From Hymenobacter arizonensis (GTDB lineage: Bacteria > Bacteroidota > Bacteroidia > Cytophagales > Hymenobacteraceae), in the NCBI RefSeq assembly GCF_900115775.1, contig NZ_FOXS01000003.1:62001-126000 (forward strand): a stretch of DNA of 64,000 nt, given 5' to 3'. Positions within the stretch are counted from its first letter, which is position 1. Each line of letters opens with the position of its first letter. Both the position numbers and the translations under genes were made by a program. The notes under the pieces are model-generated. The model was not told the origin of the DNA and searched no databases. It saw only the letters and a list, made by a program, of their open reading frames with translations. Below are positions 41,047 through 49,928 of the stretch, piece by piece.

Positions 41047-42174
41047 ATGCTCCCCGTTACTGATACGTTCTTTACCAGAATGTTGGCCAAAAAAGGCCAG
41101 CCCCTTCTCATTGCTGGCCCGTGCTCGGCCGAAACCGAGGAGCAGGTGATGGCCACCGCCCACGGCTTGAAGGCTCTGGGAAAAATCGATTTGTTCCGGG
41201 CCGGCATCTGGAAGCCACGCACCCGGCCGGGTTCTTTTGAAGGCATGGGAGCCATTGCGCTGCCCTGGCTGCAGCGCGTGAAGGCCGAAACCGGCCTGCC
41301 CACTGCCATTGAGGTAGCCACGCCGCGGCATGTGGAAGAAGCCCTGCGCCACGGTATCGACGTGCTCTGGATTGGGGCCCGCACCACCGTCAACCCGTTT
41401 GCGGTGCAGGAATTGGCCGATGCCCTGGCCGGCACTGGCGTGCCCGTGATGGTGAAAAACCCCGTGAACCCCGACGTGGCCCTGTGGGCCGGCGCGCTGG
41501 AGCGCATGGAGCGGGCCGGGATTACCGATTTAGCGGCCATTCACCGCGGATTCAGCACGTTTGCGCCCAGCCGCTACCGCAACGCGCCCACCTGGATTTT
41601 GCCCATTGAGCTGAAAACCCGCTTTCCGCACATTCCGCTCATCTGCGACCCGAGCCACATTGGCGGCCGCCGCGACCTGCTGCTGCCCATTGCCCAAAAA
41701 GCCCTGGACCTGGACTACGATGGCCTCATCATCGAATCGCACCCCGACCCGGACCACGCCCTCAGCGACGCCGAACAGCAGGTGACGCCCGTGCGCCTGG
41801 GCGAAATCCTGGATGCGCTGCAGTACCGCGGCAACGCCTCCGAGAGTTCGCCGGAGTTTATGAACCACGCCGAGGAGTTGCGCCAGAAAATGGACGTGGC
41901 CGACCGCGAAATAGTAGAAGCCTTGGCCCGCCGCATGGCGCTGGTAGAAGAGCTGGCCGAATACAAAAAGGAAAACAACGTGAAGATTCTCCAGCTCGAC
42001 CGCTGGCAGGAAATCTTTCACACCCGCCAAGAGTGGGCCTCGCGGCTGCACGTGAACGAGAAATTCGTGGGCGAGCTCTACAAGCTGATTCACCTCGAAA
42101 GCATTCGCAAGCAGACCGAAGTGCTCAACGGGCGCCCCGTGGATGGGCCGACCCACCTGGGCCCGGGGCTGTAG
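41047..42174 (+). CDS. Bifunctional DAHP synthase / chorismate mutase
   Basis: A 375-residue fusion. Residues of about 10-265 are a type I-beta DAHP synthase (first step of the shikimate pathway): LLIAGPCSAET (about 20-30), FRAGIWKPRTRPGSFEGMG (about 50-68), WIGARTTVNPF, VMVKNPVNPD (about 138) and PLICDPSHIGG (about 198), with metal and substrate residues intact. Residues of about 280-365 are an AroQ-type chorismate mutase (LRQKMDVADREIVEALARRM, then QLDRWQEIF). In such fusions the mutase domain also gives allosteric control of the synthase. ATG 41047 is preferred to the TTG at 41035. aroB and aroA follow on the same strand 1.5 and 2.6 kb further on. Confidence 0.94.
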   Translation: MLPVTDTFFTRMLAKKGQPLLIAGPCSAETEEQVMATAHGLKALGKIDLFRAGIWKPRTRPGSFEGMGAIALPWLQRVKAETGLPTAIEVATPRHVEEALRHGIDVLWIGARTTVNPFAVQELADALAGTGVPVMVKNPVNPDVALWAGALERMERAGITDLAAIHRGFSTFAPSRYRNAPTWILPIELKTRFPHIPLICDPSHIGGRRDLLLPIAQKALDLDYDGLIIESHPDPDHALSDAEQQVTPVRLGEILDALQYRGNASESSPEFMNHAEELRQKMDVADREIVEALARRMALVEELAEYKKENNVKILQLDRWQEIFHTRQEWASRLHVNEKFVGELYKLIHLESIRKQTEVLNGRPVDGPTHLGPGL

Positions 42175-42183
42175 GCCAACGTT

Positions 42184-42591
42184 CTAGGGCACGCGTTGGT
42201 AAGTGTCGACTGGAGAGTCGGATATACAGCGGTTGCGGTAGTCGAGCACTAGCTTCTGATTGTCGAGCGTGAAAGGAACCTCTAGCGACTGACTTACAAC
42301 GTCGGTGAGGGCTAGCACCGGAACGGGGGCGGTGGTGCCGCACGGCGCAGCCGTACCCTGCGCATAGGTTCCCTGGCTAACTACCAGGCCATCTTTAAAA
42401 AAGGTGAAGCTGGTGGCTGTAAAGGTGACCGTCTCATCGTACACTTGTCCGGCCGGGCAGTAGCATTCCTCGCGACTGGTAAGTTTCCAGGTGCCGACCA
42501 GCCCGGTGGCGAGGTCTGCGTTTTTTTTACAGCTTACCAGCCCAAGGGCCACTACTGCGAGCAACAGGAAGGTGGTGGGGTGTTGCTTCAT
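42184..42591 (-). CDS. Lipocalin-like lipoprotein, copy A
   Basis: 135 residues. Signal peptide with lipobox GLVSC (Cys about residue 21). The mature part begins DLATGLVGTWKLTSREE, the GTWK pattern of lipocalin-like domains, then FTFFKDG and a C-terminal VLDYRNRC. It contains several Cys (CYCP, PCG, NRC). It is related to the next two genes by layout (lipobox, L-x-G-x-W-x-L-T). Function unknown; probably anchored to a membrane. It runs opposite to aroG and ends 10 bp from the aroG stop. Confidence 0.75.
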   Translation of the reverse strand: MKQHPTTFLLLAVVALGLVSCKKNADLATGLVGTWKLTSREECYCPAGQVYDETVTFTATSFTFFKDGLVVSQGTYAQGTAAPCGTTAPVPVLALTDVVSQSLEVPFTLDNQKLVLDYRNRCISDSPVDTYQRVP

Positions 42592-42629
42592 GGGGACTTG
42601 GGTGGCAAGAGCTTGGATGCAGCAGATTA

Positions 42630-43043
42630 CTACTTTGTGTTCGTGCGCTTGTAGGTTTCTCGCGGGGCATCGCAGGCAATGCCATAATCCAGCACCAGCG
42701 TGTTGCCGGCTACTGTCACGACTACGTCTGTCGGCGAATGATTGGGAGTGGCGTAGGTTAGGCGCGCCACGGGTATCAAGGTTGAGCCTCCGCAGGTACT
42801 GCCCTCCGTGAAGATGTATGCACCATTCGCTGACAGCTGGCCGGCCTTATAAAAGGAGAATTCGCTGTTGGTGAACGTGACCGTTTCGTTGGGCACTGGG
42901 GTGGGCGCGCAGAAGCATTCCCGGTTGGTGAGCTTCCACGTGCCTGCCAGCCCAGTTAAAGAGTCTGATTCTTTTTCGCAGCCGCTGAGCACGCTACCAG
43001 ATACCAACAGGGTAAGCAGATAAGGATGAAATAAGCGTGGCAT
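42630..43043 (-). CDS. Lipocalin-like lipoprotein, copy B
   Basis: 137 residues. Lipobox LSGC (Cys about 22), then SLTGLAGTWKLTNRECFCAP, close to copy A (GTWKLT, then EC-C-P). FSFYKAGQL and LVLDYGIACD also align with copy A. It is a clear tandem paralogue, 38 bp upstream of copy A on the same strand. Confidence 0.75.
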   Translation of the reverse strand: MPRLFHPYLLTLLVSGSVLSGCEKESDSLTGLAGTWKLTNRECFCAPTPVPNETVTFTNSEFSFYKAGQLSANGAYIFTEGSTCGGSTLIPVARLTYATPNHSPTDVVVTVAGNTLVLDYGIACDAPRETYKRTNTK

Positions 43044-43060
43044 GATTAGAAAGGGTAAGA

Positions 43061-43486
43061 TTAGCGGCGCTTGTAGTAATAGCCGAGGCCGTCGGCGTAA
43101 TCTTCCACGATAACCAGCTCGGTTGAAGTAATTCGCTCGATAAACTCTTTCTCCTGCCCGCTCCGGCGGCCGTAGGCCAGGAAGGTTTGCGGGCAGCGAT
43201 TGACGTAGGAGTTGGCCTGAAATAGCGTGTACGACGGCGAGGCCGTGGCAACTCCGTTGCGTATAAACGTGGCTTTATTGTTAGTGAACACAATTTCGTG
43301 CTTTTCGTCGGGCGCGGCAGCCTGAATGCCGCCCGTTGGGCCGCCGTCAGTTTGGGTAAGCTCCCAGTGCCCGACTAGCAACTCCGCCTTGGCGGCTTCG
43401 GGAGTGACCGGGCTTTTGGAACAGCCCGCCAAAAGGCCAGCTGAAGCCATGAGTATGCACAGGTAAGAGCGGAAATGAAGTTTCAT
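43061..43486 (-). CDS. Lipocalin-like lipoprotein, copy C (most diverged)
   Basis: 141 residues. Lipobox LLAGC (Cys about 22), then LLVGHWELTQTDGGPTGG (GHWELT matches the GTWKLT of copies A and B) and a C-terminal ELVIVEDYADGLGYYYK. It shares the layout of the other two but fewer residues. The start at 43486 is the Met that opens the signal peptide. The three genes run in the same direction with gaps of 17 and 38 bp and are probably one operon. Confidence 0.72.
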   Translation of the reverse strand: MKLHFRSYLCILMASAGLLAGCSKSPVTPEAAKAELLVGHWELTQTDGGPTGGIQAAAPDEKHEIVFTNNKATFIRNGVATASPSYTLFQANSYVNRCPQTFLAYGRRSGQEKEFIERITSTELVIVEDYADGLGYYYKRR

Positions 43487-43667
43487 AGCAGAAAAAAGAT
43501 AGTGAGTAGCGGAGAGTTTGTGCACCAGGCAACGAGTAGGTGGCGAAGCAGAACGGTGGAGCCAACTGGGCGAAACAGGTTGCACTAGACTGCTGACCGC
43601 CGCAAGCCCTCAATGGTTGCTCGACCTAGGAGAAAGCCACTGAAAAATTTATCCTGACTTTTGCCCC

Positions 43668-44708
43668 ATGGATAGTTCTGTTTTAATCGGGCCCGAAGCC
43701 CTGCCGGCTCTTGCCGAGCTGCTGTATCGTCCGGCCGTGACCCGCGTGTTTGTGCTGGCCGATAGCAACACCTCTCGGCTGTGCCTGCCCCTGCTGGAAA
43801 AACACCTGCCAGCGGATTATTGCCTCATTCAGATTCCGGCCGGTGAAGAATACAAAACGCTGGAAAGTTGCGCCACTGTGTGGGCTACGCTTACCGAGCA
43901 GCGCGCCGACCGCCACGCCGTGCTGGTGAACATTGGCGGGGGCGTGGTTACCGACCTGGGCGGCTTTGCGGCGGCGCTCTATAAGCGCGGCATCCGTTTC
44001 GTGCAGGTGCCCACCACGCTGCTGGCGCAGGTAGATGCCAGCGTGGGCGGCAAAACCGGCGTCGATTTTCAGGGCTACAAAAATCAATTGGGTGTGTTTC
44101 AGGCGCCGGCCGCAGTGTTTATCGAGCCGCAGTTTCTGCAAACGCTCGACCCGCGGCAACTAAAGTCCGGCTACGCCGAAGTGCTCAAGCATTGGCTGAT
44201 TGCCGACGCTGACGCCTTCAACCAGCACCGCCGCCTGGGTTGGCTCACCGACGACTGGACCAGCATCATCCGCGAGTCGGTGGCGCTCAAGCAGCGCATC
44301 GTAGCCCAAGACCCCCTGGAAAGCGGCCCGCGCAAGCTGCTCAACTTCGGCCACACCGTAGGCCACGCGCTGGAAAGCTACCTGCTCACCCAGCCCGGCC
44401 GCGAAGCCCTGCACGGCGAAGCCGTTGCCGCGGGCCTGGTGTGCGAAAGTTGGCTGTCGGTGCAGCGCGGCCTGTTGAGCGCCGACGACCTAGACAAAAT
44501 CGAAACTTTCGTGTTCTCAGTGTTCGACAAGCTGGCGTTTGTGAGCTTGGAAACCGCGGCCATTGCCGAGCTGGCACTTCAGGACAAGAAAAATTCGGGC
44601 AGCACCATCAATTGCACCCTGCTCAATGGCATTGGCAACGGCGTGTTTGACCAGCCCGTGACTGTGGCCGAGATTGCCGAATCGCTGCGGTACTACCACC
44701 GGTTGTAG
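43668..44708 (+). CDS. aroB: 3-dehydroquinate synthase
   Basis: A 346-residue NAD- and metal-dependent enzyme, second step of the shikimate pathway. Motifs: AGEEYKTLE (about 58), VNIGGGVVTDLGGFAAALYKRG (about 88-109, cofactor), VPTTLLAQVDASVGGKTGVD (about 115-134), the metal ligands in LKSGYAEVLKHW (Glu about 170) and LLNFGHTVGHALE (His about 229 and 233). The length is normal. It is separated from aroA by 75 bp on the same strand. Confidence 0.95.
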   Translation: MDSSVLIGPEALPALAELLYRPAVTRVFVLADSNTSRLCLPLLEKHLPADYCLIQIPAGEEYKTLESCATVWATLTEQRADRHAVLVNIGGGVVTDLGGFAAALYKRGIRFVQVPTTLLAQVDASVGGKTGVDFQGYKNQLGVFQAPAAVFIEPQFLQTLDPRQLKSGYAEVLKHWLIADADAFNQHRRLGWLTDDWTSIIRESVALKQRIVAQDPLESGPRKLLNFGHTVGHALESYLLTQPGREALHGEAVAAGLVCESWLSVQRGLLSADDLDKIETFVFSVFDKLAFVSLETAAIAELALQDKKNSGSTINCTLLNGIGNGVFDQPVTVAEIAESLRYYHRL

Positions 44709-44783
44709 TGCTTCCAAGTGCGTCAGTCCGTAAATAACGCTTAATACATTCAGGCGTCTGCTAAGGCGGGCGTCCATTTCTTT

Positions 44784-46031
44784 ATGCACTTATCCTGGCC
44801 TGGTAGCCCGCTCCGCGGCACCGCCCAACTCCCGGCTTCCAAAAGCGAAGCCAACCGCGCCCTTATTCTGCAGGCCCTGGCCGGTGGCGGCACACTCAGC
44901 AACCTCTCCGACGCACACGACACCCAACTCATGCGCCGCCTGCTGGCCGCAGCCCCCAGCACCAACGTGCTCGATGCCGAAGACGCCGGTACCGTCATGC
45001 GCTTCCTAACGGCCTACCTCAGCGTCACGAACTGGCGCGGCCAGCTCACCGGCACCGCCCGCATGCAGGAGCGGCCTGTTGCTGTGCTGGTCGATGCGTT
45101 GCGCCAAGCGGGTGCCAGCATCAGCTACCTCAAACAAGAAGGCTATCCGCCGCTGGAATTGGCCGGGTTCGCTGCCGACCCCGGCGCGACTACCGAACCT
45201 ACGACGCTAGCCGTGCGCGGCGACATCAGCAGTCAATACATCTCGGCGCTGCTCATGGTGGGGCCGCGGCTGCCGGGTGGGCTGCGCTTGCAGCTCACCG
45301 GCCATATCGGCTCGCGCCCCTACATCAACATGACAGTGGCGCTCATGCAGATGTTCGGGGCCGACTATACGGCCCAAGACGACACGTTTGTGGTGCGCCC
45401 CAATGCTTACCAGCCTACCGACTACACGGTGGAATCCGACTGGTCGGCGGCCAGCTACTGGTACTCGCTGGTGGCCCTGGCACCCGCCGGCTCCGAGATT
45501 ACCCTGCCGTGGCTGCGTGAGGAGTCGCTGCAAGGCGACCAAGCCATTGTGGGCATGATGTCTCATTTTGGTGTAGAAACGACGTTTTTGCCGGATGGCA
45601 TTCACCTGCGGCAGCAGCCCGTGCCCGAAGCCTCCGGAGCACTGGCGTTTGATTTCACCGACTGCCCCGACCTGGCGCAAACCGTGGCCGTAATAGCCGC
45701 CGCTCGGGGCCTGCCCGTGGAAATGACGGGCCTGGAAAGCTTGCGCATCAAGGAAACCGACCGCATTGCGGCCCTGCAAACGGAGCTGGCCAAGTTTGGC
45801 GGCGACCTGCGCGATATGGGCGAGGGACGCTTCCGGGCTGAGTCAAGCGGATTCATAGTCAACAACCAATCGGTGGCTACCTACCACGACCACCGCATGG
45901 CCATGGCCTTTGCGCCGCTGGCCATGCTGGGAAGCCTCACCATCGAGTCGCCCGGGGTAGTGAAGAAGTCTTATCCGCAGTTCTGGAGAGAACTGGCCAA
46001 AAGCGGCTTTACTGTAAGCGAAGCTGAATAA
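44784..46031 (+). CDS. aroA: 3-phosphoshikimate 1-carboxyvinyltransferase (EPSP synthase)
   Basis: A 415-residue enzyme adding enolpyruvate to shikimate-3-phosphate. PASKSEANRALIL (about 17-29) holds the substrate Lys-Ser. The motif usually NAGTAMR is DAGTVMRFL here (about 66). GDISSQYISALLM (about 149-161), SRPYINMT, LRIKETDRIAAL (about 320) and TYHDHRMAMAFAP (about 366) are present. The substitutions near the PEP site (DAGTVM) are noted but not unusual for divergent members. The last 23 bp overlap the convergent metal-receptor gene. Confidence 0.94.
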   Translation: MHLSWPGSPLRGTAQLPASKSEANRALILQALAGGGTLSNLSDAHDTQLMRRLLAAAPSTNVLDAEDAGTVMRFLTAYLSVTNWRGQLTGTARMQERPVAVLVDALRQAGASISYLKQEGYPPLELAGFAADPGATTEPTTLAVRGDISSQYISALLMVGPRLPGGLRLQLTGHIGSRPYINMTVALMQMFGADYTAQDDTFVVRPNAYQPTDYTVESDWSAASYWYSLVALAPAGSEITLPWLREESLQGDQAIVGMMSHFGVETTFLPDGIHLRQQPVPEASGALAFDFTDCPDLAQTVAVIAAARGLPVEMTGLESLRIKETDRIAALQTELAKFGGDLRDMGEGRFRAESSGFIVNNQSVATYHDHRMAMAFAPLAMLGSLTIESPGVVKKSYPQFWRELAKSGFTVSEAE

Positions 46032-46815
46032 AGTAAGCGGCTGATTCGCGCAGCCGACTGCCATACCAGCTGAACAGTTCGCCGTCGACAATCTCAACCT
46101 GTGCGCTGGGGCAAAGCTGCTGGAATTCCGCAAGGTGCTTCTCACCAAACGGATACGGCTCAGATGATAGAAAAATGCGCTGGGGAGCAGCCGCGGCAAG
46201 TTGCTCGGCGCTCACTTCCGGGTAGCGCGCCAAGCCAGCGAAGGCGTTGGTGAACCCGGAGCGGTGCAGTAGGTCGTCGATAAAGGTGCCAGTGGCGGCC
46301 ACCATGTAGGGCTTCTTCCAAATGAAATACGCTACGGATACTGCTGCTGCAGGGAAAGCTAGCTGCGAAAAGGAGGCGTCAATCTCATCTGCCAGCGCGG
46401 CTGCTTTATCCTTGGCCCCGGCAATAAAGCCGACGCGCCGAATCATGTCCAACGATTCGGGCAAGGTGCTGATGTCGCTCAGCCACACGGGGTAGTCGGC
46501 CGCTAATTGCTCGATTCCGATTTGATAGTTCTCCTCTTTGTTGCCAAGAATTAGGTCGGGCTTGAGGGCGGCAATCTTTTCGAAATCGAAGTTTTTGGTG
46601 CCGCCAACTACCGTAGCTTTTGTGCGGGCATCGGCGGGGTGAATGCAGAATTTGGTAAGCCCAACCACCTTCTCGCCCAAGCCCAAATCAAACAACAGCT
46701 CCGTTTGGGAAGGCACCAGCGAGACTATGCGCTGCGGCGGAAAGGGCACCGCCACGCGCCGGCCCATTTGGTCGGTCACGGTGAGTGGAATAGAAGGAAT
46801 GAGTGGCAGTTCCAT
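46009..46815 (-). CDS. Helical-backbone metal receptor / BtuF-like binding protein
   Basis: 268 residues, of the class III substrate-binding fold. Typical start TVTDQMGRRVAVPFPPQRIV, then SLVPSQTELLFDLGLGEKVVGLT (about 41-63), LKPDLILGNKEENY (about 97) and a C-terminal lobe with FQQLCPSAQVEIVDGELFSWYG. BtuF-type proteins bind cobalamin or siderophores. This one has no signal peptide at the chosen start (46815), so it may be cytosolic. Earlier codons up to 46872 come from a GTCAT palindrome and are rejected. Its end overlaps aroA by 23 bp. No permease or ATPase lies near. Confidence 0.82.
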   Translation of the reverse strand: MELPLIPSIPLTVTDQMGRRVAVPFPPQRIVSLVPSQTELLFDLGLGEKVVGLTKFCIHPADARTKATVVGGTKNFDFEKIAALKPDLILGNKEENYQIGIEQLAADYPVWLSDISTLPESLDMIRRVGFIAGAKDKAAALADEIDASFSQLAFPAAAVSVAYFIWKKPYMVAATGTFIDDLLHRSGFTNAFAGLARYPEVSAEQLAAAAPQRIFLSSEPYPFGEKHLAEFQQLCPSAQVEIVDGELFSWYGSRLRESAAYFIQLRLQ

Positions 46816-46839
46816 CTTAGAGCAGTCGTCCTGAAAAAC

Positions 46840-46928
46840 TGTCATCCTGAGCGCAGCGAAGGACCTCATCACGCAAAAACATTAATTGTTCAGCGGTGAT
46901 AAGGTCCTTCGCTACGCTCAGGATGACA
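46840..46928. repeat. Intergenic palindrome, GTCAT superfamily, 33-bp arms
   Basis: Arms 46840-46872 and 46896-46928 match at 31 of 33 positions, core GTCATCCTGAGCGCAGCGAA then GGACCTTATCAC; the same variant as the right arm of the copy at 32289. It translates to the peptide RSFAALRMT. Confidence 0.94.
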
Positions 46929-46941
46929 AAAAGCAACCGGC

Positions 46942-48012
46942 TTACTTGAAATACCGGAAGTCGTGGCCGTCTTCGATGCGAAGCAGCGTCTCGTAAATCA
47001 GGCGGGTCACGCTGTCTACGTCGTCTTTGTGCACCGTCTCCACCGTGGTGTGCATGTACTTCAGCGGCAGCGAGATGAGAGCCGAGGCTACACCCGAGCC
47101 GGAATAGGCAAAGGCGTCGGTATCGGTGCCGGTAGCGCGGGTGGCGGCGGCCCGCTGGAAGGGGATGTCAGCCTGCTTCGCGGTGTCTATGATGAGGTCG
47201 CGCAGGTGGTTTTGCACGGCCGGGCCGTAGGTGATAACCGGGCCTTTGCCGCAGGAAATATCGCCGGCCGTTTTCTTCTCGTACATCGGCGACTGGCTGT
47301 CGTGCGTCACGTCCGTGATAATGGCCACGTCGGGGTTGATGCGGTGGGCCACCATTTCGGCGCCGCGCAGGCCGATTTCCTCCTGCACGGCGTTCACGAT
47401 GTAGAGGCCAAAGGGCAGCTTTTTCTTGTTCTCCTTCAGCATGCGGGCCACTTCTGCTATCATGAAGCCGCCCACGCGGTTGTCGAGGGCGCGACCCACG
47501 TAGAACTTATCGTTCAGCACCGTGAATTCATCCTCAAAGGTGACAACCGAACCTACGTGCACGCCCATTTCGGCCACTTCCTCGGCACTACTTGCGCCAC
47601 AGTCCAGAAACACGGTTTCGATGGTAGGTGCTTTGTCCTGCTCCACCTTGCGCACATGGATGGCGGGCCACCCAAACACGGCTTTTACAATGCCCTTTTC
47701 ACCGAAGATGTTGACCCGCTTGCTGGGTGCCACCAAGGGGTCGGAGCCGCCGTTGCGACGCAGGTACAGGTAGCCTTCTTTGGTGATGTAATTTACGAAG
47801 TAGGAAATTTCATCGGCGTGAGCCTCAATGACAACTTTGTATTTCGCCTTGGGATTAATCACCCCTACCACCGTGCCGTAGGTGTCCACGAAGTACTCGT
47901 CGATGTACGGTTTTATGTACTCCAGCCACAATTTCTGGCCTTCTTTTTCAAAGCCGGTAGGAGAGGGGTTGTTGAGGTAGGTTTGGAGAAACTCGAAGGA
48001 CTCGGGACGCAT
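46942..48012 (-). CDS. M42 family metallopeptidase
   Basis: A 356-residue cytosolic zinc aminopeptidase of the TET/M42 type. Metal and catalytic residues: IEAHADEISYFV (about 61-72; His and Asp), GRALDNRVGGF (about 175; bridging Asp), NAVQEEIGLRGAE (about 208; catalytic Glu pair), ITDVTHDS (about 236; Asp) and KYMHTTVETV (about 319; His). A PDZ-like dimerisation part is inserted at about 70-160. M42 enzymes form dodecamers that trim peptides. The start at 48012 is an ATG, with a repeat upstream. Confidence 0.93.
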   Translation of the reverse strand: MRPESFEFLQTYLNNPSPTGFEKEGQKLWLEYIKPYIDEYFVDTYGTVVGVINPKAKYKVVIEAHADEISYFVNYITKEGYLYLRRNGGSDPLVAPSKRVNIFGEKGIVKAVFGWPAIHVRKVEQDKAPTIETVFLDCGASSAEEVAEMGVHVGSVVTFEDEFTVLNDKFYVGRALDNRVGGFMIAEVARMLKENKKKLPFGLYIVNAVQEEIGLRGAEMVAHRINPDVAIITDVTHDSQSPMYEKKTAGDISCGKGPVITYGPAVQNHLRDLIIDTAKQADIPFQRAAATRATGTDTDAFAYSGSGVASALISLPLKYMHTTVETVHKDDVDSVTRLIYETLLRIEDGHDFRYFK

Positions 48013-48025
48013 TTTAGAAGATTTT

Positions 48026-48116
48026 TCGCACAGAGTTGAAGGAGTAAAAAGGAGTATCGCCGAGAAAGAGTAAAAAGCTCTGTGAAACTCCTTTTTACTC
48101 CTCTAACTCTGTGCGA
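48026..48116. repeat. Inverted repeat, TCGCACAGAGTT family, 30-bp arms
   Basis: Arms 48026-48055 and 48087-48116 match at 28 of 30 positions, rich in GGAGTAAAAAGGAGT. A separate family, seen once here, between the M42 and carboxylase genes. Confidence 0.9.
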
Positions 48117-48120
48117 GAAA

Positions 48121-49689
48121 TTACAGCGGAATGTTGCCGTGCTTCTTGCGCGGCATCACGTCTACCTTGTTCTCAAGCATTTTGAAAGCCCGAATGAGCT
48201 TCTGCCGGGTCTGCGAAGGCAGAATTACCTCATCTACGAAGCCGCGGTGCGCTGCGCGGTAGGGGGTAGCAAATTTTTCCTGATACTCGTCTACTTTCTC
48301 CTGCAATTTGGCCGCCGGGTCGTCGGCAGCGGCGATTTCGCGCTTGAAAATAATTTCAGCCGCGCCCTTGGCGCCCATCACGGCGATTTCGGCGGTGGGC
48401 CAGGCGTAGTTCATGTCGGCGCCGATGTGCTTGGAGTTCATCACATCATATGCGCCACCGTAGGCCTTGCGGGTGATGACGGTGATGCGCGGCACAGTGG
48501 CTTCGCAGAAGGCGTACAGCAGCTTGGCGCCGTTGGTGATGATGCCACGCCACTCCTGGTCGGTACCAGGCAGGAAGCCAGGCACGTCCTCAAGCACCAG
48601 CAGCGGAATGTTGAAGCAGTCGCAGAAGCGCACAAAGCGCGCCGCTTTGGTGCTGGCGTTGATGTCGAGCACGCCCGCCAACACGGCCGGCTGGTTGCCC
48701 ACGATGCCGATGCTGCGACCCGCCAAGCGGGCAAAGCCTACCACAATGTTCTCGGCAAAGTTCTGGTGGACCTCCAGGAAGGAATTGGTGTCAATGATGC
48801 CCTCGATTACCTCGCGGATATCGTAAGGCTGGTTGGCGTTGTCCGGAATCAGGCGGTCGAGCGCGGGGCGGCTTTCGTCGCCGTTGGCTTCGTAAGGCTG
48901 GGCGGGGGCCGTCTCTTCGCAGTTCTGAGGCATGTAGCTCAGCAGTTGCTTAATGTGCGTGATGCACGCTACTTCGTTGGCGCAGCTAAAGTGTGTGACG
49001 CCGCTTTTAGCCGAGTGGGTGCTGGCTCCACCAAGCTCCTCGCTGGTGACCTCTTCATGGGTCACGGTCTTCACCACGTTGGGGCCAGTCACGAACATAT
49101 AGCTCGTGTTTTCCACCATCAGAATAAAGTCGGTGATGGCAGGCGAGTACACTGCGCCGCCCGCGCATGGCCCCATGATGGCCGACAGCTGCGGCACCAC
49201 CCCCGAGGCGAGGGTGTTTTTGTAGAAGATGTCGGCGTAGCCACCGAGGCTCACCACGCCTTCCTGGATGCGGGCGCCGCCCGAGTCGTTCAGGCCAATA
49301 ACGGGCGCGCCGTTCTTCATGGCCAGGTCCATGATTTTAACGATTTTCTCGGCGTGGGTTTCGCTCAGCGAGCCGCCAAAAACCGTGAAGTCCTGGGAGA
49401 AGACGTACACCAGCCGGCCGTTGACCGTGCCGTAGCCCGTTACCACGCCATCGCCCAGGTAGTGCTCTTTATCAAGGCCGAAATCCTTGGCCCGGTGCAT
49501 CACAAACTTGCCAATTTCTTCGAATGAGCCTTCGTCCATCAGCAGGTCGATGCGTTCGCGGGCGGTGAGCTTGCCTTTTTTGTGTTGGGAGTCGATGCGG
49601 GCCTGGCCGCCGCCGAGCAGGGCTTCTTCGTTTTTGCGGGCCAGCAGTTCGGTTTTGGACAGGTGGGCGTGAGCGTGCGGGTCGGGCAT
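48121..49689 (-). CDS. Acyl-CoA carboxylase, carboxyltransferase (beta) subunit
   Basis: A 522-residue carboxyltransferase of the PccB type, transferring CO2 from biotin to propionyl- or acetyl-CoA. Features: N-terminal [20 protein letters not shown] (about 38-57), [28 protein letters not shown] segment ([20 protein letters not shown], about 118-137, oxyanion hole and acyl-CoA site), [17 protein letters not shown] (about 168-184), and the second half with [15 protein letters not shown] (about 378) and [10 protein letters not shown] (about 419). The biotin carboxylase and biotin-carrier subunits are not in the window. A TACCTTTG lies 48 nt upstream. Confidence 0.93.
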   Translation of the reverse strand: MPDPHAHAHLSKTELLARKNEEALLGGGQARIDSQHKKGKLTARERIDLLMDEGSFEEIGKFVMHRAKDFGLDKEHYLGDGVVTGYGTVNGRLVYVFSQDFTVFGGSLSETHAEKIVKIMDLAMKNGAPVIGLNDSGGARIQEGVVSLGGYADIFYKNTLASGVVPQLSAIMGPCAGGAVYSPAITDFILMVENTSYMFVTGPNVVKTVTHEEVTSEELGGASTHSAKSGVTHFSCANEVACITHIKQLLSYMPQNCEETAPAQPYEANGDESRPALDRLIPDNANQPYDIREVIEGIIDTNSFLEVHQNFAENIVVGFARLAGRSIGIVGNQPAVLAGVLDINASTKAARFVRFCDCFNIPLLVLEDVPGFLPGTDQEWRGIITNGAKLLYAFCEATVPRITVITRKAYGGAYDVMNSKHIGADMNYAWPTAEIAVMGAKGAAEIIFKREIAAADDPAAKLQEKVDEYQEKFATPYRAAHRGFVDEVILPSQTRQKLIRAFKMLENKVDVMPRKKHGNIPL

Positions 49690-49736
49690 AAGTCAGGGTA
49701 AGCGCGCTGGTGGGAATGAAGCGCGGAGTGGGAGGC

Positions 49737-49744
49737 CAAAGGTA
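49737..49744 (-). promoter_or_regulatory. Bacteroidota -7 element TACCTTTG
   Basis: Exact match on the minus strand, 47 nt before the carboxylase start. Confidence 0.5.
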
Positions 49745-49812
49745 GGTTACGGGTAGATTATGGCCGCGATATTCCGAAAGCGTTTCGAAGTCAAGTTAGG
49801 GGTAAGTAAAAA

Positions 49813-49907
49813 TCGTCTGTCATGCTGAGCTTGCGAAGCACCTTATCACGTCACAACGAGTCGGGGGTACGTGATAAGGTGCTTCGCAAGCTCAGCATGA
49901 CAGACGA
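49813..49907. repeat. Intergenic palindrome, GTCAT superfamily, 39-bp perfect arms
   Basis: Arms 49813-49851 and 49869-49907 are perfect; core GTCATGCTGAGCTTGCGAAG then CACCTTATCACGT (GCACC instead of GCATC at the other copies, in both arms). Confidence 0.95.
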
Positions 49908-49928
49908 AGCAAGTGCATGGAGAATAGC

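Noticed and set aside
48082..49527. Long open frame opposite the acyl-CoA carboxylase gene
   Set aside because: It mirrors the codon structure of a convincing gene in GC-rich DNA; the translation is H/V/G-rich with no family features. The same applies to long frames opposite clpC (52867-54120), the protease (35766-37028), the M28 peptidase (25434-26990) and lysS.
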